A DNA stretch of 64,000 nucleotides from Paraburkholderia sabiae (GTDB lineage: Bacteria; Pseudomonadota; Gammaproteobacteria; Burkholderiales; Burkholderiaceae): the NCBI RefSeq assembly GCF_030412785.1, contig NZ_CP125295.1, positions 1,240,001 through 1,304,000 of the forward strand. Reading direction: 5' to 3'. A model generated the notes under the pieces. That model made no database searches. It was given only the letters and a program-made list of their open reading frames with translations, and was not told where the DNA came from. A program made the translations under genes and the position numbers. Of the stretch, positions 37,228 to 46,324 are shown in pieces. How positions within the stretch are numbered: the stretch's first letter is position 1; the number at the start of each line of letters is the position of its first letter.

Positions 37228-38391
37228 ATGAAAACCGACATGTTTTCGTCACTGAAAGTGATGCACGGCGCGGCGCTCAGCACCGCTCTGTCGGTGGCTG
37301 CCTCGGTGGTCATCGCTGCGGCTTTTGCCGCACCGGTCGACGCGTTCGCCGCGTCCGCCACGGCCCCTGCCAAGTCCGCGAAAGCCGGCAAGAAGTCGTC
37401 GAAGAAGGAGGCTGCCGAGAAAGTCTCCAGCAAGTCGTCGAAGGCCGTAAAAGCGGCCGCGAAGGACGACGACGAACCCCGCACCGTTTCGAAGAAGCGC
37501 CGCGTGTCGTACACGTCGAACGGCCGTCATCATTCCGTCGTGCGCCGCGTCGCGTTCGAGCCGCGTCAGCCGTCCGTCGGCACGGCGTTCGGCCTGCACG
37601 AAACGCCTGACGCGCTGATGCTCCGTTCGAGCGTCGCGTACGTGGTCGACCAGAACACGTCGGAGTCGCTGTTCGACAAGAACTCGCGCGCCGTCGTACC
37701 TATCGCGTCGATCACCAAGCTGATGACGGCGATGGTCGTGCTCGATTCGAAAGCGGCCATGACCGAACAGATCGAAGTCACGGACGAAGACCGCGACTAC
37801 GAGAAGAACACGGGCTCGCGTCTGTCGGTGGGCTCGGTGCTGTCGCGTGAAGACATGCTGCACATCGCGCTGATGGCGTCGGAAAACCGCGCGGCGGCTG
37901 CGTTGTCGCGCTACTTCCCGGGCGGCCGTCCGGCTTTCATGGCAGCGATGAATGCGAAGGCGAAGGCGCTCGGCATGACCGACACGCACTTCGAAAACCC
38001 GACGGGCCTGACGAGCCAGAACGTGTCGAGCGCACGCGATCTCGTGAAGATGGTCAACGCCGCGTATCAATACCCGATGATCCGCCGCTTCTCGACGGAT
38101 CGTAGCTACGACGTCTACACGGGCAAGCGCACGATCGCCTACAACAGCACGAACGCCCTGGTGCGCAACTCGTCGTGGGACATCGGCCTGCAGAAGACGG
38201 GCTTCATCAACGAAGCAGGCGAGTGCCTCGTGATGCAGGCGACGATCCACGATCGTCCGATGATCATGGTGCTGCTCGATTCGTCGGGTAAGTACTCGCG
38301 TTTCGCCGATGCGCAGCGTCTGCGTACGTGGATCGACAACGGCGGCGAACAGCGCATCACGAGCGCGGACGCCAACGGCGCCGGTACCTGA
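37228..38391 (+). CDS. pbpG: D-alanyl-D-alanine endopeptidase / carboxypeptidase, PbpG type (S11 family)
   Basis: 387-residue periplasmic peptidoglycan hydrolase related to PBP7. A signal peptide of about 42 residues (hydrophobic core SVAASVVIAAAFAAPVDAFA) is followed by a Lys/Ala-rich stretch to residue 100 (AKAGKKSSKKEAAEKVSSKSSKAVK), which could bind teichoic-like or anionic polymers or the wall. Catalytic motifs: SITK (Ser-161, Lys-164), SEN in LMASENRAAAAL, and KTG in LQKTGFINEAGECLV. The C-terminus has no obvious anchor. The function is cleavage of D-Ala-meso-DAP cross-links during growth. Confidence 0.88.
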   Translation: MKTDMFSSLKVMHGAALSTALSVAASVVIAAAFAAPVDAFAASATAPAKSAKAGKKSSKKEAAEKVSSKSSKAVKAAAKDDDEPRTVSKKRRVSYTSNGRHHSVVRRVAFEPRQPSVGTAFGLHETPDALMLRSSVAYVVDQNTSESLFDKNSRAVVPIASITKLMTAMVVLDSKAAMTEQIEVTDEDRDYEKNTGSRLSVGSVLSREDMLHIALMASENRAAAALSRYFPGGRPAFMAAMNAKAKALGMTDTHFENPTGLTSQNVSSARDLVKMVNAAYQYPMIRRFSTDRSYDVYTGKRTIAYNSTNALVRNSSWDIGLQKTGFINEAGECLVMQATIHDRPMIMVLLDSSGKYSRFADAQRLRTWIDNGGEQRITSADANGAGT

Positions 38392-38422
38392 GCGGTCAGC
38401 CGTCAGGCTTCAGCCCAAAAAG

Positions 38423-38448
38423 AAAGCCCCGCATTGCGGGGCTTTTTT
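38423..38448 (+). terminator. Intrinsic terminator after pbpG-like gene
   Basis: AAAGCCCCGC and GCGGGGCTTT pair around the loop ATT, followed by a run of six T. The stop codon of the gene is at 38389-38391. Confidence 0.85.
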
Positions 38449-38487
38449 GTTTTTGCTTGGCCAGCGCGCAGCGCGGCGCAGTGCACG

Positions 38488-39294
38488 TCAGACGGCTTGT
38501 GCAGAGGCGCTCATCGGCTGCGCCTGCGGGTGATAACCGAGCGATTCGGAAATCACGAGCGCGGTCTTGCTCAACTGGCCGAGCCACGAATCCTGCAGAC
38601 GGTCGGCGGGTGCCGACAGCGACAGGCCCGCGACGAGTTTGCCCGTATCGTCGTAAATGCCGGCGGCGATACAGCGCACCCCGAGTTCCAGTTCCTCGTT
38701 GTCGCGCGCGCATGCCTGCTGGCGCACGTGCGACAGTTCGCGTTCGAGCTTGGAAAGATCGGTGATGCTGTTCTGCGTGTGTCCTGACAGACCCGTGCGC
38801 GTCGCGTAGGCTCGGACGCGCGTCGATTCGTCGGCGGCGAGGAAGAGCTTGCCGACGGACGTCAGATGCAGCGGCGCCCGGCCGCCGATCGCGCGCACCA
38901 CCTGCATGCCCGAGCGTTCCGAATAGGCGCGTTCGATATAGACGATCTCGTCGCCCTGACGCACCGACAGGTTCACTGTCTGGCCCGTCAGCCGGTGCAG
39001 TTCGCGCATCGGCATCAGCGCCGCGTCGCGCACGGACAGACGCGCCTTGACGAGATTGCCCAGTTCCAGCAGCCGCATGCCGAGACGATACGTGCCCGGG
39101 TCCGAGCGATCCACCAGCCGGCAGGTCACCATATCGTTCAGGATGCGGTGGGCGGTGGACGGATGAAGATCGGTGCGTTGCGCGAGTTCCTTCAGGCTGA
39201 CCGGGTCGCTATGTGCGGCGAGGGCGTCCAGCAGCCGCATCATGCGCTCGATCACCTGGATCGATGTTTTTGGGTCCGGGCTCGTATCGCTCAT
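38488..39294 (-). CDS. IclR family transcriptional regulator
   Basis: 268-residue regulator. The N-terminal winged helix-turn-helix spans about residues 15-75 (VIERMMRLLDALAAHSDPVSLKELAQRTDLHPSTAHRILNDMVTCRLV), followed by the IclR effector-binding domain (ELGNLVKARLSVRDAALMPMRELHRLTGQTVNLSV; CARDNEELELGVRCIAAGIYDDTGKLVAGLSLSAPADR). The start at 39294 was chosen from the family; an upstream reading adds about 37 residues without character. It is divergent from lutA, which suggests control of lactate-utilisation genes; the effector is not known. Confidence 0.88.
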   Translation of the reverse strand: MSDTSPDPKTSIQVIERMMRLLDALAAHSDPVSLKELAQRTDLHPSTAHRILNDMVTCRLVDRSDPGTYRLGMRLLELGNLVKARLSVRDAALMPMRELHRLTGQTVNLSVRQGDEIVYIERAYSERSGMQVVRAIGGRAPLHLTSVGKLFLAADESTRVRAYATRTGLSGHTQNSITDLSKLERELSHVRQQACARDNEELELGVRCIAAGIYDDTGKLVAGLSLSAPADRLQDSWLGQLSKTALVISESLGYHPQAQPMSASAQAV

Positions 39295-39483
39295 AAGACT
39301 AAACGGTTGACGCGTCAAACAGCGGAAAACCGATTGTATCTCGTATTGTGAAAAAAGCGAACGCCGTTGGAATTGATCCTCCAATCTCAATATTTGGCGG
39401 ATCATTGCGCATTGGGGCCGTTACGCGTTGGTATTGCGCGCCAAACAGCGGATAATCGGGGACGTTTCCCCGGAGGAGCATCC
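39295..39483. promoter_or_regulatory. Divergent control region between iclR-type gene and lutA
   Basis: A lutA promoter candidate is TTGGTA (39428-39433) and GATAAT (39451-39456), spacer 17. A perfect 12-base palindrome, TTGACGCGTCAA, lies at 39307-39318. An imperfect dyad TTGGA-N8-TCCAA (39367-39384) resembles IclR-type half-sites. A GGAGGAG ribosome binding site precedes lutA. Assignment of any site to the neighbouring regulator is inference. Confidence 0.5.
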
Positions 39484-40206
39484 ATGCGAGTCGGTTTTTT
39501 CGTCACTTGTCTGATCGATCTGATGCGCCCTGAAATCGGCTTTTCCGCGCTCAAGCTGATCGAGCGCGCGGGCTTCGAGGTGTTCGTGCCGCCCGCGCAA
39601 ACCTGCTGCGGACAGCCGGCCTACAACTCCGGCGACAGGCGCATCGCGCGCGATCTCGCGGAAAAGACGCTGCGCGAGTTCGAGCAGTACGACTACGTGG
39701 TCGTGCCGTCGGGTTCGTGCGGCGGGATGATCCGCGCGCACTACGGCGATCTGTTCGCCGACGATCCCGAACTGATGGGTCGCTTCGCGCGGTTGCGTCC
39801 CAAGGTGTACGAGCTGACCGATTTCCTTGCGAACGTCGCGAAGATCGAACTGACGCCGGGCGAATTCCAGGGGCCGGTCACGTATCACGATTCCTGCTCG
39901 GGGCTGCGCGAACTGGGCGTCAAGGAGCAGCCGCGCGCGCTGCTCGCGCAGGCGGGCGTCGCCGTGACCGAGATGAAGGACTGCGAGCATTGCTGCGGCT
40001 TCGGCGGCACGTTTGCGCTGAAGTTCGGCGATATTTCGACGGCGATCGTCGACGAAAAATGCGCGAACATTCAGGCGAGCGGCGCGAACGCGGTGGTGCT
40101 GGGCGATCTCGGCTGCATGCTGAATATAGAAGGGCGCCTGCGGCGCACGGGCGACACGACCACGCGCGTGCTGCACATCGCGCAGGTGCTGGCGGGCGAC
40201 GCGTGA
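39484..40206 (+). CDS. lutA: (Fe-S)-binding protein, LutA/YkgE family
   Basis: 240-residue cytoplasmic subunit of the LutABC-type L-lactate oxidation complex. Cys-rich CCG domains: TCCGQPAYNSG, HDSCSGLREL and HCCGFGGTFALKFGDIS. Start MRVGFFVTCLIDLMRPEIG was chosen because GGAGGAGC precedes it; upstream codons lack family character. lutB begins 57 bases after its stop, so the two form an operon, regulated probably by the divergent IclR-type protein. Confidence 0.92.
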   Translation: MRVGFFVTCLIDLMRPEIGFSALKLIERAGFEVFVPPAQTCCGQPAYNSGDRRIARDLAEKTLREFEQYDYVVVPSGSCGGMIRAHYGDLFADDPELMGRFARLRPKVYELTDFLANVAKIELTPGEFQGPVTYHDSCSGLRELGVKEQPRALLAQAGVAVTEMKDCEHCCGFGGTFALKFGDISTAIVDEKCANIQASGANAVVLGDLGCMLNIEGRLRRTGDTTTRVLHIAQVLAGDA

Positions 40207-40263
40207 CGCTTGCTTCGCCGGACAAGCCGTAGCCGATACCCACAACCGATCCCCAAGGCCGTC

Positions 40264-41676
40264 ATGCAAGTCCAAACGATGCAGTTCAAGGCGCGCGCGG
40301 GCCAGAAACTCGCCGATCAGCGCCTTCAGCAGAACCTCACCAAGCTGTCGACGAAATTCGTTTCGGCGCGTGCGTCGGCGATGACCGCGATCGACTTTCA
40401 CGCCACGCGCGACGCGCTCAAGGAGCGGCGCAACCGCGCGCTGCAGAATCTGGATGTGTGGCTCGAAACCTTCGAGCGCGAAGCGACACGGCGCGGCGTT
40501 ACCGTGCTGTTCGCCGAGACGACGCAGGACGCGGCCAAGCTCGTCGCCGACATCGCGCGCAAGCACGACGTGAAGAAGGTGATCAAGACGAAGTCGATGG
40601 TGTCCGAGGAAATGCGCCTGAACGAGGTCCTCGGCCAGATGGGCGTGCAGTCGATCGAAACCGATCTCGGCGAATACATCCTGCAGATCAACGACAACGA
40701 GCCGCCTAGCCACATCATTGCGCCCGTCGTTCACAAGGACAAGGAAGAGATTGCCGACCTGTTCGCGAAGACGCACAACAAGCCGCGTCTGACCGAGATT
40801 CCCGAGATGACGCGCGAAGCGCGCGAGATGCTGCGCCCGCATTTCATGACAGCCGACATGGGCGTGACGGGCGGCAACTTCGTGATCGCGGAGACGGGCT
40901 CGGTCGCGCTCGTGACCAACGAAGGCAACGAAGGCATGTGTACCGTGATGCCGCGCGTGCACGTCGCGGTGACGGGCATCGAGAAGGTGCTGCCGACACT
41001 CGAAGACCTCGCGACGGCGATGCGTCTCTTGCCGCGCTCGGCGACGGGGCAGGACGTGTCGAACTATTTCTCCGTGCTCACGGGTCCGCGCGGCGCGGAT
41101 GATCAAGACGGGCCGGAGCATATGTACGTGGTGCTCGTCGATGGCGGGCGCACCGGGCTGATCGGCGGCGACTTTCAGGAGATGCTGCGGTGTATCCGCT
41201 GCGGCGCCTGCATGAACCATTGCCCGGTGTATCAGAAGGTCGGTGGACACACGTATGGCTGGGTTTATCCCGGGCCGATGGGGTCGGTGCTGACGCCGAG
41301 CTATGTCGGCATCGAAAAGGCGCTCGATCTGCCGCAGGCCGCGACGCTGTGCGGCGAGTGCAATAGCGTGTGTCCCGTTGGCATTCCGCTGTCCGATCTG
41401 CTGCGCAAGCTGCGCGAGCGGCAGATGGAGCGGCATCTGCGTCCATGGCAGGAGCGTTTCGGACTGGCCGTCTGGGGTTATCTGGCGATGCACCCGGCTG
41501 CGTACGGGTTGTTCACCAAGGTCGCCGTGCGGATTCTCGAGCGCATGGGTGGCAACCGGAAATCGATCGCGAAGCTGCCGCTAGGCGGAGGCTGGACGAA
41601 TACGCGCGAGATGCCGGCGCCCGTCGGGCGGACGTTCCGCGAACTGTACGCCGCGAGCAAGACGCATATTGGATAG
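40264..41676 (+). CDS. lutB: Iron-sulphur LutB/YkgF protein (L-lactate oxidation)
   Basis: 470-residue cytoplasmic iron-sulphur subunit with two 4Fe-4S motifs, CIRCGACMNHCPVYQ and CGECNSVCPVG. The N-terminal part (AMTAIDFHATRDALKERRNRALQNLDVW) is the LUD domain. The start MQVQTMQFKARAG was preferred to an earlier in-frame codon at 40210. LutC, the third subunit usual in this system, is absent downstream; the next gene is an unrelated lipoprotein on the other strand. Confidence 0.92.
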   Translation: MQVQTMQFKARAGQKLADQRLQQNLTKLSTKFVSARASAMTAIDFHATRDALKERRNRALQNLDVWLETFEREATRRGVTVLFAETTQDAAKLVADIARKHDVKKVIKTKSMVSEEMRLNEVLGQMGVQSIETDLGEYILQINDNEPPSHIIAPVVHKDKEEIADLFAKTHNKPRLTEIPEMTREAREMLRPHFMTADMGVTGGNFVIAETGSVALVTNEGNEGMCTVMPRVHVAVTGIEKVLPTLEDLATAMRLLPRSATGQDVSNYFSVLTGPRGADDQDGPEHMYVVLVDGGRTGLIGGDFQEMLRCIRCGACMNHCPVYQKVGGHTYGWVYPGPMGSVLTPSYVGIEKALDLPQAATLCGECNSVCPVGIPLSDLLRKLRERQMERHLRPWQERFGLAVWGYLAMHPAAYGLFTKVAVRILERMGGNRKSIAKLPLGGGWTNTREMPAPVGRTFRELYAASKTHIG

Positions 41677-41705
41677 CGCGCTCGCTTAGGGCGCTGGCGC
41701 AAACA

Positions 41706-41741
41706 AAAGAGGCTGCATCGCGCAAGCGATGCAGCCTCTTT
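41706..41741. terminator. Bidirectional terminator between lutB and lipoprotein gene
   Basis: Perfect stem of about 15 bases (AGAGGCTGCATCGC / GCGATGCAGCCTCT) around the loop GCAA, A-rich before it and T-rich after it. Confidence 0.85.
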
Positions 41742-41790
41742 GTCTAACGATCGCCGTCAGGCAATCGCGGCGTTGTTCCGATGCGGACGG

Positions 41791-42306
41791 TCAATGGGGC
41801 CGGCCGCCTTCCTGATTCCAGGCCTGGTTGCCGCGATTCGACGGCTGACCGCCGCCGCGATTTCCACCGCCTTGTTGCTGTCCGGCGCCCGCCTGGACAG
41901 GCGGGCGAACTCCGTGACCGGCGCCTGAATTGCCGCCCGGCGCCATCTGCGGTGGCGGCGGATTACCTGCCTGCGGCGGCTGACCGCGCGGCGGCCCGCC
42001 ATTGTTGCCACCGCCGCGGCCGTTCCAGTTGCCGCGGTCGTGGTTGTATCCGTGGTCATAGCCACGGCCGCCCCAATAGCCTCGGTCGTAGTCGCGACCG
42101 GAGTATCCACCGAAGCCAAGGAACAGGCTCGATTGAACAGGCGGCTCGGCGTAACCGTACGCCGGCGCGCCGTAGCCATCGTAGTAGCCGTCGTTGTAGC
42201 CATAGCCCGGCGCACCGCCAGCCGGATACGCGACACATCCGCCGAGCGTGGCAACCGCGCAGACGGCGACGAGAGCAGGAGCGAGAGAAGGAATAAGACG
42301 TTTCAT
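41791..42306 (-). CDS. Glycine- and tyrosine-rich lipoprotein, unknown function
   Basis: 171 residues. Type II signal peptide: MKRLIPSLAPALVAVCAVATLGGC with lipobox LGGC, so the mature N-terminal Cys (residue 24) should be acylated. The rest is low complexity: Gly/Tyr repeats (GYGYNDGYYDGYGAPAYGYAEPP), a Gly/Asn/Arg block and a Pro/Gln-rich tail. No domain is recognised. It may be surface or periplasm-facing outer-membrane associated; function is unknown. Confidence 0.8.
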   Translation of the reverse strand: MKRLIPSLAPALVAVCAVATLGGCVAYPAGGAPGYGYNDGYYDGYGAPAYGYAEPPVQSSLFLGFGGYSGRDYDRGYWGGRGYDHGYNHDRGNWNGRGGGNNGGPPRGQPPQAGNPPPPQMAPGGNSGAGHGVRPPVQAGAGQQQGGGNRGGGQPSNRGNQAWNQEGGRPH

Positions 42307-42576
42307 ATGAGTGTTAAGACAAGCGAGAGGCGCAGTGTCCTTAAACGTATTTGTAGCGCCGACTGAGTATTACCTGTGTGTGCTTTTGTAAGGATTTCTT
42401 TCGGTGGTCGAAAGTTTATCGCGGGCATCGTCGATCGAACTGACGGCCGCGACTGTTCACCCCGACGCAACGCTGTGTTTTGCTGGGGCGGGTTTTTCCG
42501 GATTGCGTCCTCGGCTACCATTTCGACTGGGAAAAGTGCGCCTATGCACTTCGGCCCGCTTTGAGAGAACGACATC

Positions 42577-42813
42577 ATGAAAAAGAAAATATCGGTGTAC
42601 TGGCCTCTGGCCATCGTTGTGCCGCTTGCGGCCATCGCTTATCTGCATCTGTACAACAGCAACGTCCCGCAACCGTCGACGTCGCCGCTCGCTGCCGAGC
42701 GCGTGTCGGCCGAACTGGCCCGCACGGTGTCGTACGGATTCGTCGGCGGCGAGGCCGCGATGCCCGCGGAAACCATGCCTGCAGCTTCCCGCATGCCTGC
42801 CCAGCCGATGTAA
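42577..42813 (+). CDS. Small membrane-anchored protein of unknown function
   Basis: 78 residues: KKK then one transmembrane helix (VYWPLAIVVPLAAIAYLHLY), and a Pro/Ala/Met-rich tail. The positive N-terminus and the single helix favour an inner-membrane protein with the tail outside. A weak GAGAGAAC ribosome binding site lies upstream. Small size and lack of homologues recognised by eye make this uncertain. The LMW phosphatase gene follows 103 bases later. Confidence 0.5.
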   Translation: MKKKISVYWPLAIVVPLAAIAYLHLYNSNVPQPSTSPLAAERVSAELARTVSYGFVGGEAAMPAETMPAASRMPAQPM

Positions 42814-42857
42814 GCGGTCGGGCTGGCGTCGCGCCGGCGTGATTTTGACTGGCTTTG

Positions 42858-42863
42858 TATAAT
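42858..42863 (+). promoter_or_regulatory. -10 box upstream of the phosphatase gene
   Basis: Perfect TATAAT with the preceding TTTG. The ATG is 54 bases downstream, a usual leader length. No good -35 at 17 bases was seen; the TTGACT seven bases upstream is too close. Confidence 0.4.
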
Positions 42864-42916
42864 CGCGGCACCGTTTCACCACTTATGACACTTGCGGCTG
42901 GGCCGCTCAGCCATCG

Positions 42917-43444
42917 ATGAAAACCGTCGCCATCTGCTTCGTGTGCCTTGGGAACATTTGCCGTTCCCCGACTGCGGAAGGCGTCATGCGGCATCTGCTG
43001 GCTGAGGCGAAGCTCGCGGATCGCGTGATCGTCGATTCGGCGGGGACGGGCGACTGGCACATCGGCGAAGCGCCGGATGAACGCGCGCAGCGCGCAGCGA
43101 AAAACCGCGGTTACGATTTGTCGATATTTCGTGGCCGTCAGATCGCGGCCGCCGACTTCGAACGCTTCGATCTGATCATCGCGATGGACGACAAGAACGT
43201 CGCCGCGCTCCGGCAGGTCTGTCCGCCCGCACAGCGCGACAAGATTCGCCTGCTGATGGAATTCGCGACGGATGCAGCTGCGTCCGAAGCGGGCGGCGCT
43301 GCACAGCGCGCGCCGGGTTTCGATTCACGCGAAGTCGTCGATCCGTATTTCGGCGGCGGCGAGGGCTTCGAAATCGTGCTGGACCAGTGCGAAGCCGCCT
43401 GCCGCGGCCTGATTGCGGCGCTGCGGCCCCAATTGACCCTGTAA
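42917..43444 (+). CDS. Low molecular weight protein-tyrosine phosphatase
   Basis: 175-residue cytoplasmic phosphatase. The P-loop CLGNICRS holds the nucleophile Cys-10 and Arg-16 (C-X5-R-S), and the general acid Asp is in DPYFGG. An extra stretch (EAGGAAQRAPGF) lengthens the middle compared with typical 150-160-residue enzymes. Such enzymes control capsule or exopolysaccharide tyrosine kinases, but no kinase or wzx-type gene is nearby. It lies just before iscR in the arrangement common in Burkholderia. Confidence 0.9.
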   Translation: MKTVAICFVCLGNICRSPTAEGVMRHLLAEAKLADRVIVDSAGTGDWHIGEAPDERAQRAAKNRGYDLSIFRGRQIAAADFERFDLIIAMDDKNVAALRQVCPPAQRDKIRLLMEFATDAAASEAGGAAQRAPGFDSREVVDPYFGGGEGFEIVLDQCEAACRGLIAALRPQLTL

Positions 43445-43485
43445 GACGAGTTTTCGTTAAGTAAATGACCCAAATCGAGATAGGG

Positions 43486-43537
43486 ATACTTGACTAAATC
43501 TGTCATGTATTTATACTTGACCAAACTTGTCGAGAAT
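43486..43537 (+). promoter_or_regulatory. Tandem IscR boxes over the isc operon promoter
   Basis: Two type-1 IscR-like sites of 25 bases lie 27 bases apart (43486-43510 and 43513-43537). Each begins ATACTTGAC and has a GTC about six bases on; the first ends GTCATGTAT, close to the E. coli consensus (ATA-x-TTGACT ... GTC-x-x-x-TAT). A promoter TTGACT (43490-43495) with TATACT (43512-43517), spacer 16, is embedded in them, so holo-IscR would repress its own operon. Confidence 0.8.
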
Positions 43538-43554
43538 TGCGGTTCCCACCACAT

Positions 43555-44079
43555 ATGAGACTCACCACGAAAGGCCGTTTCGCCGTCACGGCGATGATCG
43601 ACCTGGCACTGCGCCAGGAGCAGGGCCCGGTGACGCTTGCGGGTATCAGCCAGCGCCAACACATCTCCTTGTCGTACCTCGAGCAGCTGTTTGGCAAGCT
43701 GCGCCGGCACGAGATCGTCGAATCCGTGCGCGGGCCGGGTGGCGGCTACAACCTCGCGCGCCGCGCGGAGGATGTGACCGTCGCGGACATCATCATCGCC
43801 GTCGACGAACCGCTCGATGCCACGCAATGCGGCGGCAAGGGTTCGTGCGAAGGCACGAAGCATCACGACGGCCATTGCATGACGCATGAACTGTGGTCGA
43901 CGCTGAACCAGAAGATGGTCGAGTATCTCGACTCCGTTTCCCTGAAAGACCTGGTCGACCAGCAGCGTTCGCGCGAAGGCGCGACGGCCGTGCTGCGCGA
44001 CCGTCGCACCGAAGCGCCCGCCGTCGAGCCGCGCGCGGTGCCGAAAGGGCCGAATTCCGTTTTCAACATGGCCGGCTGA
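43555..44079 (+). CDS. iscR: Iron-sulphur cluster-sensing transcriptional regulator IscR
   Basis: 174-residue Rrf2-family regulator. Winged helix-turn-helix at the N-terminus (MRLTTKGRFAVTAMIDLALRQEQGPVTLAGISQRQ) and three cluster-binding Cys in CGGKGSCEGTKHHDGHC. The start at 43555 (ATG) was preferred over an in-frame TTG at 43537. The first gene of the isc operon. Confidence 0.96.
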   Translation: MRLTTKGRFAVTAMIDLALRQEQGPVTLAGISQRQHISLSYLEQLFGKLRRHEIVESVRGPGGGYNLARRAEDVTVADIIIAVDEPLDATQCGGKGSCEGTKHHDGHCMTHELWSTLNQKMVEYLDSVSLKDLVDQQRSREGATAVLRDRRTEAPAVEPRAVPKGPNSVFNMAG

Positions 44080-44148
44080 CAGAGCGCGCAAGAGACGCGA
44101 ACGACAGAACCGAGAAGCCATAAGCACTGATGTCCCCCGGAGCGATTG

Positions 44149-45372
44149 ATGAATAACGACATTCCCCACCTGCCCATTTACATGGACTACAGCGCGACGA
44201 CCCCGGTCGATCCGCGCGTGGTGGACAAGATGATCCCGTATCTGCGCGAGCAGTTCGGCAATCCGGCATCGCGCAGCCACGCCTATGGCTGGGACGCGGA
44301 ACGTGCCGTCGAGGAAGCGCGCGAGAACGTTGCAGCGCTCGTCAACGCCGACCCGCGCGAAATCATCTGGACGTCGGGCGCCACGGAATCCGACAACCTG
44401 GCCATCAAGGGCGCCGCGCACTTCTACAAGAGCAAGGGCAAGCACATCATCACCGTGAAGACCGAGCACAAGGCCGTGCTGGACACCACGCGTGAGCTGG
44501 AGCGCGAAGGCTACGAAGTCACGTATCTCGACGTGAAGGACGACGGGCTGATCGATCTCGACGTGTTCAAGGCCGCGCTGCGCCCGGACACGATCCTCGT
44601 TTCCGTGATGCACGTGAACAACGAGATCGGCGTGATCCAAGACATCGAAACGATCGGTGAAATCTGCCGTGAAAAGGGCATCATTTTCCACGTCGACGCG
44701 GCGCAGGCCACGGGCAAGGTCGCAATCGACCTTCAGAAGCTCAAGGTCGACCTGATGTCGTTCTCGGCGCACAAGACTTACGGCCCGAAGGGCATCGGCG
44801 CGCTGTACGTGCGCCGCAAGCCGCGCGTGCGTATCGAAGCGCAGATGCACGGCGGCGGTCACGAGCGCGGCATGCGTTCGGGCACGCTGGCCACGCACCA
44901 GATCGTCGGCATGGGCGAAGCGTTCCGTATCGCACGCGAAGAAATGGCGACGGAAAACGAACGCATCCGCATGCTGCGCGACCGTCTGCTGCGCGGTCTG
45001 CAAGAGATCGAAGAAACGTATGTGAATGGCGACATGGAAAAGCGTGTCCCGCACAACCTGAACATCAGCTTCAACTTCGTCGAAGGCGAGTCGCTGATCA
45101 TGGCGGTGAAGGACGTGGCCGTGTCGTCGGGTTCGGCCTGCACGTCGGCTTCGCTGGAGCCGTCGTATGTGCTGCGCGCGCTCGGCCGCAACGACGAACT
45201 GGCGCACAGCTCGATCCGTTTCACGGTCGGCCGCTTCACGACGGAGCAGGACGTCGATTACGTCATCAACCTGCTGAAGAGCAAGATTGCGAAGCTGCGC
45301 GATCTGTCGCCGCTGTGGGAAATGCACAAGGACGGCATCGATCTGTCGACCATCCAGTGGGCTGCGCACTGA
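44149..45372 (+). CDS. iscS: Cysteine desulfurase IscS
   Basis: 407-residue pyridoxal-phosphate enzyme that removes sulphur from cysteine and delivers it to IscU. PLP Lys in [12 protein letters not shown], active-site persulphide Cys in [17 protein letters not shown], and [16 protein letters not shown] and NNEIGVIQD at the front. The start is the ATG at 44149; the TTG three bases earlier is also in frame. 69 bases follow iscR. Confidence 0.97.
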   Translation: MNNDIPHLPIYMDYSATTPVDPRVVDKMIPYLREQFGNPASRSHAYGWDAERAVEEARENVAALVNADPREIIWTSGATESDNLAIKGAAHFYKSKGKHIITVKTEHKAVLDTTRELEREGYEVTYLDVKDDGLIDLDVFKAALRPDTILVSVMHVNNEIGVIQDIETIGEICREKGIIFHVDAAQATGKVAIDLQKLKVDLMSFSAHKTYGPKGIGALYVRRKPRVRIEAQMHGGGHERGMRSGTLATHQIVGMGEAFRIAREEMATENERIRMLRDRLLRGLQEIEETYVNGDMEKRVPHNLNISFNFVEGESLIMAVKDVAVSSGSACTSASLEPSYVLRALGRNDELAHSSIRFTVGRFTTEQDVDYVINLLKSKIAKLRDLSPLWEMHKDGIDLSTIQWAAH

Positions 45373-45429
45373 GCGCGCCTCGGGCAGTCGAACACGAACG
45401 CAGGTTGAATCGAATCAAGGAGTGACAAC

Positions 45430-45834
45430 ATGGCATACAGCGATAAGGTCCTGGACCACTACGAAAACCCGCGCAACGTCGGTTCGTTCTCGAAGGACGA
45501 CGACACGGTCGGCACCGGCATGGTCGGCGCACCGGCTTGCGGCGACGTGATGAAGCTGCAGATCCGCGTCGGCGCGGACGGCGTGATCGAAGACGCGAAG
45601 TTCAAGACGTACGGCTGCGGTTCGGCCATCGCGTCGAGCTCGCTCGTGACGGAATGGGTGAAGGGCAAGACGCTCGATCAGGCACTCACCATCAAGAACA
45701 CGCAGATCGCCGAAGAACTGGCGCTGCCGCCGGTGAAGATCCACTGCTCGATCCTCGCGGAAGACGCGATCAAGGCAGCCGTCGCCGACTACAAGCAGCG
45801 TCACGGCGAAACGGCGAAGGCCGAGTCGGCGTAA
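45430..45834 (+). CDS. iscU: Iron-sulphur cluster scaffold IscU
   Basis: 134-residue scaffold. The three Cys ligands are GAPACGDVM, YGCGSAIASSS and KIHCSILAEDAI; the LPPVK motif for HscA recognition is intact. 57 bases after iscS. Confidence 0.97.
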   Translation: MAYSDKVLDHYENPRNVGSFSKDDDTVGTGMVGAPACGDVMKLQIRVGADGVIEDAKFKTYGCGSAIASSSLVTEWVKGKTLDQALTIKNTQIAEELALPPVKIHCSILAEDAIKAAVADYKQRHGETAKAESA

Positions 45835-45983
45835 GCGTCGCAGCAAACGCACGAGTGGCAAGGTGCGGCGTCGGATTCGGCACATGAAGTGCCTGGATTC
45901 GACGCCCGCCGGAACGATTTGAAAAGCAGGCAGGGTCGCGCGACGCGTCGTGACGAACGGCGTGCCGCACATTGAGAAACGCT

Positions 45984-46307
45984 ATGGCAATTACGTTGAC
46001 CGAAAAGGCAGCACAACACGTGCAGAAGTATCTGACCCGGCGCGGTAAAGGCGTCGGGCTTCGGCTCGGTGTGCGCACGACGGGTTGCTCGGGCCTCGCA
46101 TACAAGCTCGAGTACGTCGATGAACTCGCACCCGAGGACGAAGTGTTCGAGTGCAATGGCGTGAAGATCATCGTGGACCCGAAGAGCCTCGCGTATATCG
46201 ACGGCACGGAACTCGACTTCGCACGCGAAGGGTTGAATGAAGGCTTCCGCTTCAACAACCCGAACGTGAAGGACGAGTGCGGCTGCGGCGAATCGTTCCG
46301 CGTGTAA
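45984..46307 (+). CDS. iscA: A-type iron-sulphur carrier IscA
   Basis: 107 residues. Cys ligands in [14 protein letters not shown] and CGCGESFRV. Start [17 protein letters not shown] at 45984. It follows iscU with 149 bases between, longer than the other gaps in this operon. Confidence 0.96.
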   Translation: MAITLTEKAAQHVQKYLTRRGKGVGLRLGVRTTGCSGLAYKLEYVDELAPEDEVFECNGVKIIVDPKSLAYIDGTELDFAREGLNEGFRFNNPNVKDECGCGESFRV

Positions 46308-46324
46308 GCGCGCGAGTCATGCTG

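Noticed and set aside
41677..42306. A missing lutC hidden in the region after lutB
   Set aside because: All frames were inspected; only the minus-strand lipoprotein has coding character.
42846..42863. TTGACT and TATAAT as a sigma-70 promoter
   Set aside because: The boxes are only 7 bases apart, so they cannot act as one promoter; the -10 alone is reported.
43138..45369. Minus-strand open frame through iscR-iscS
   Set aside because: Shadow covering two real genes and their promoter; no protein features.
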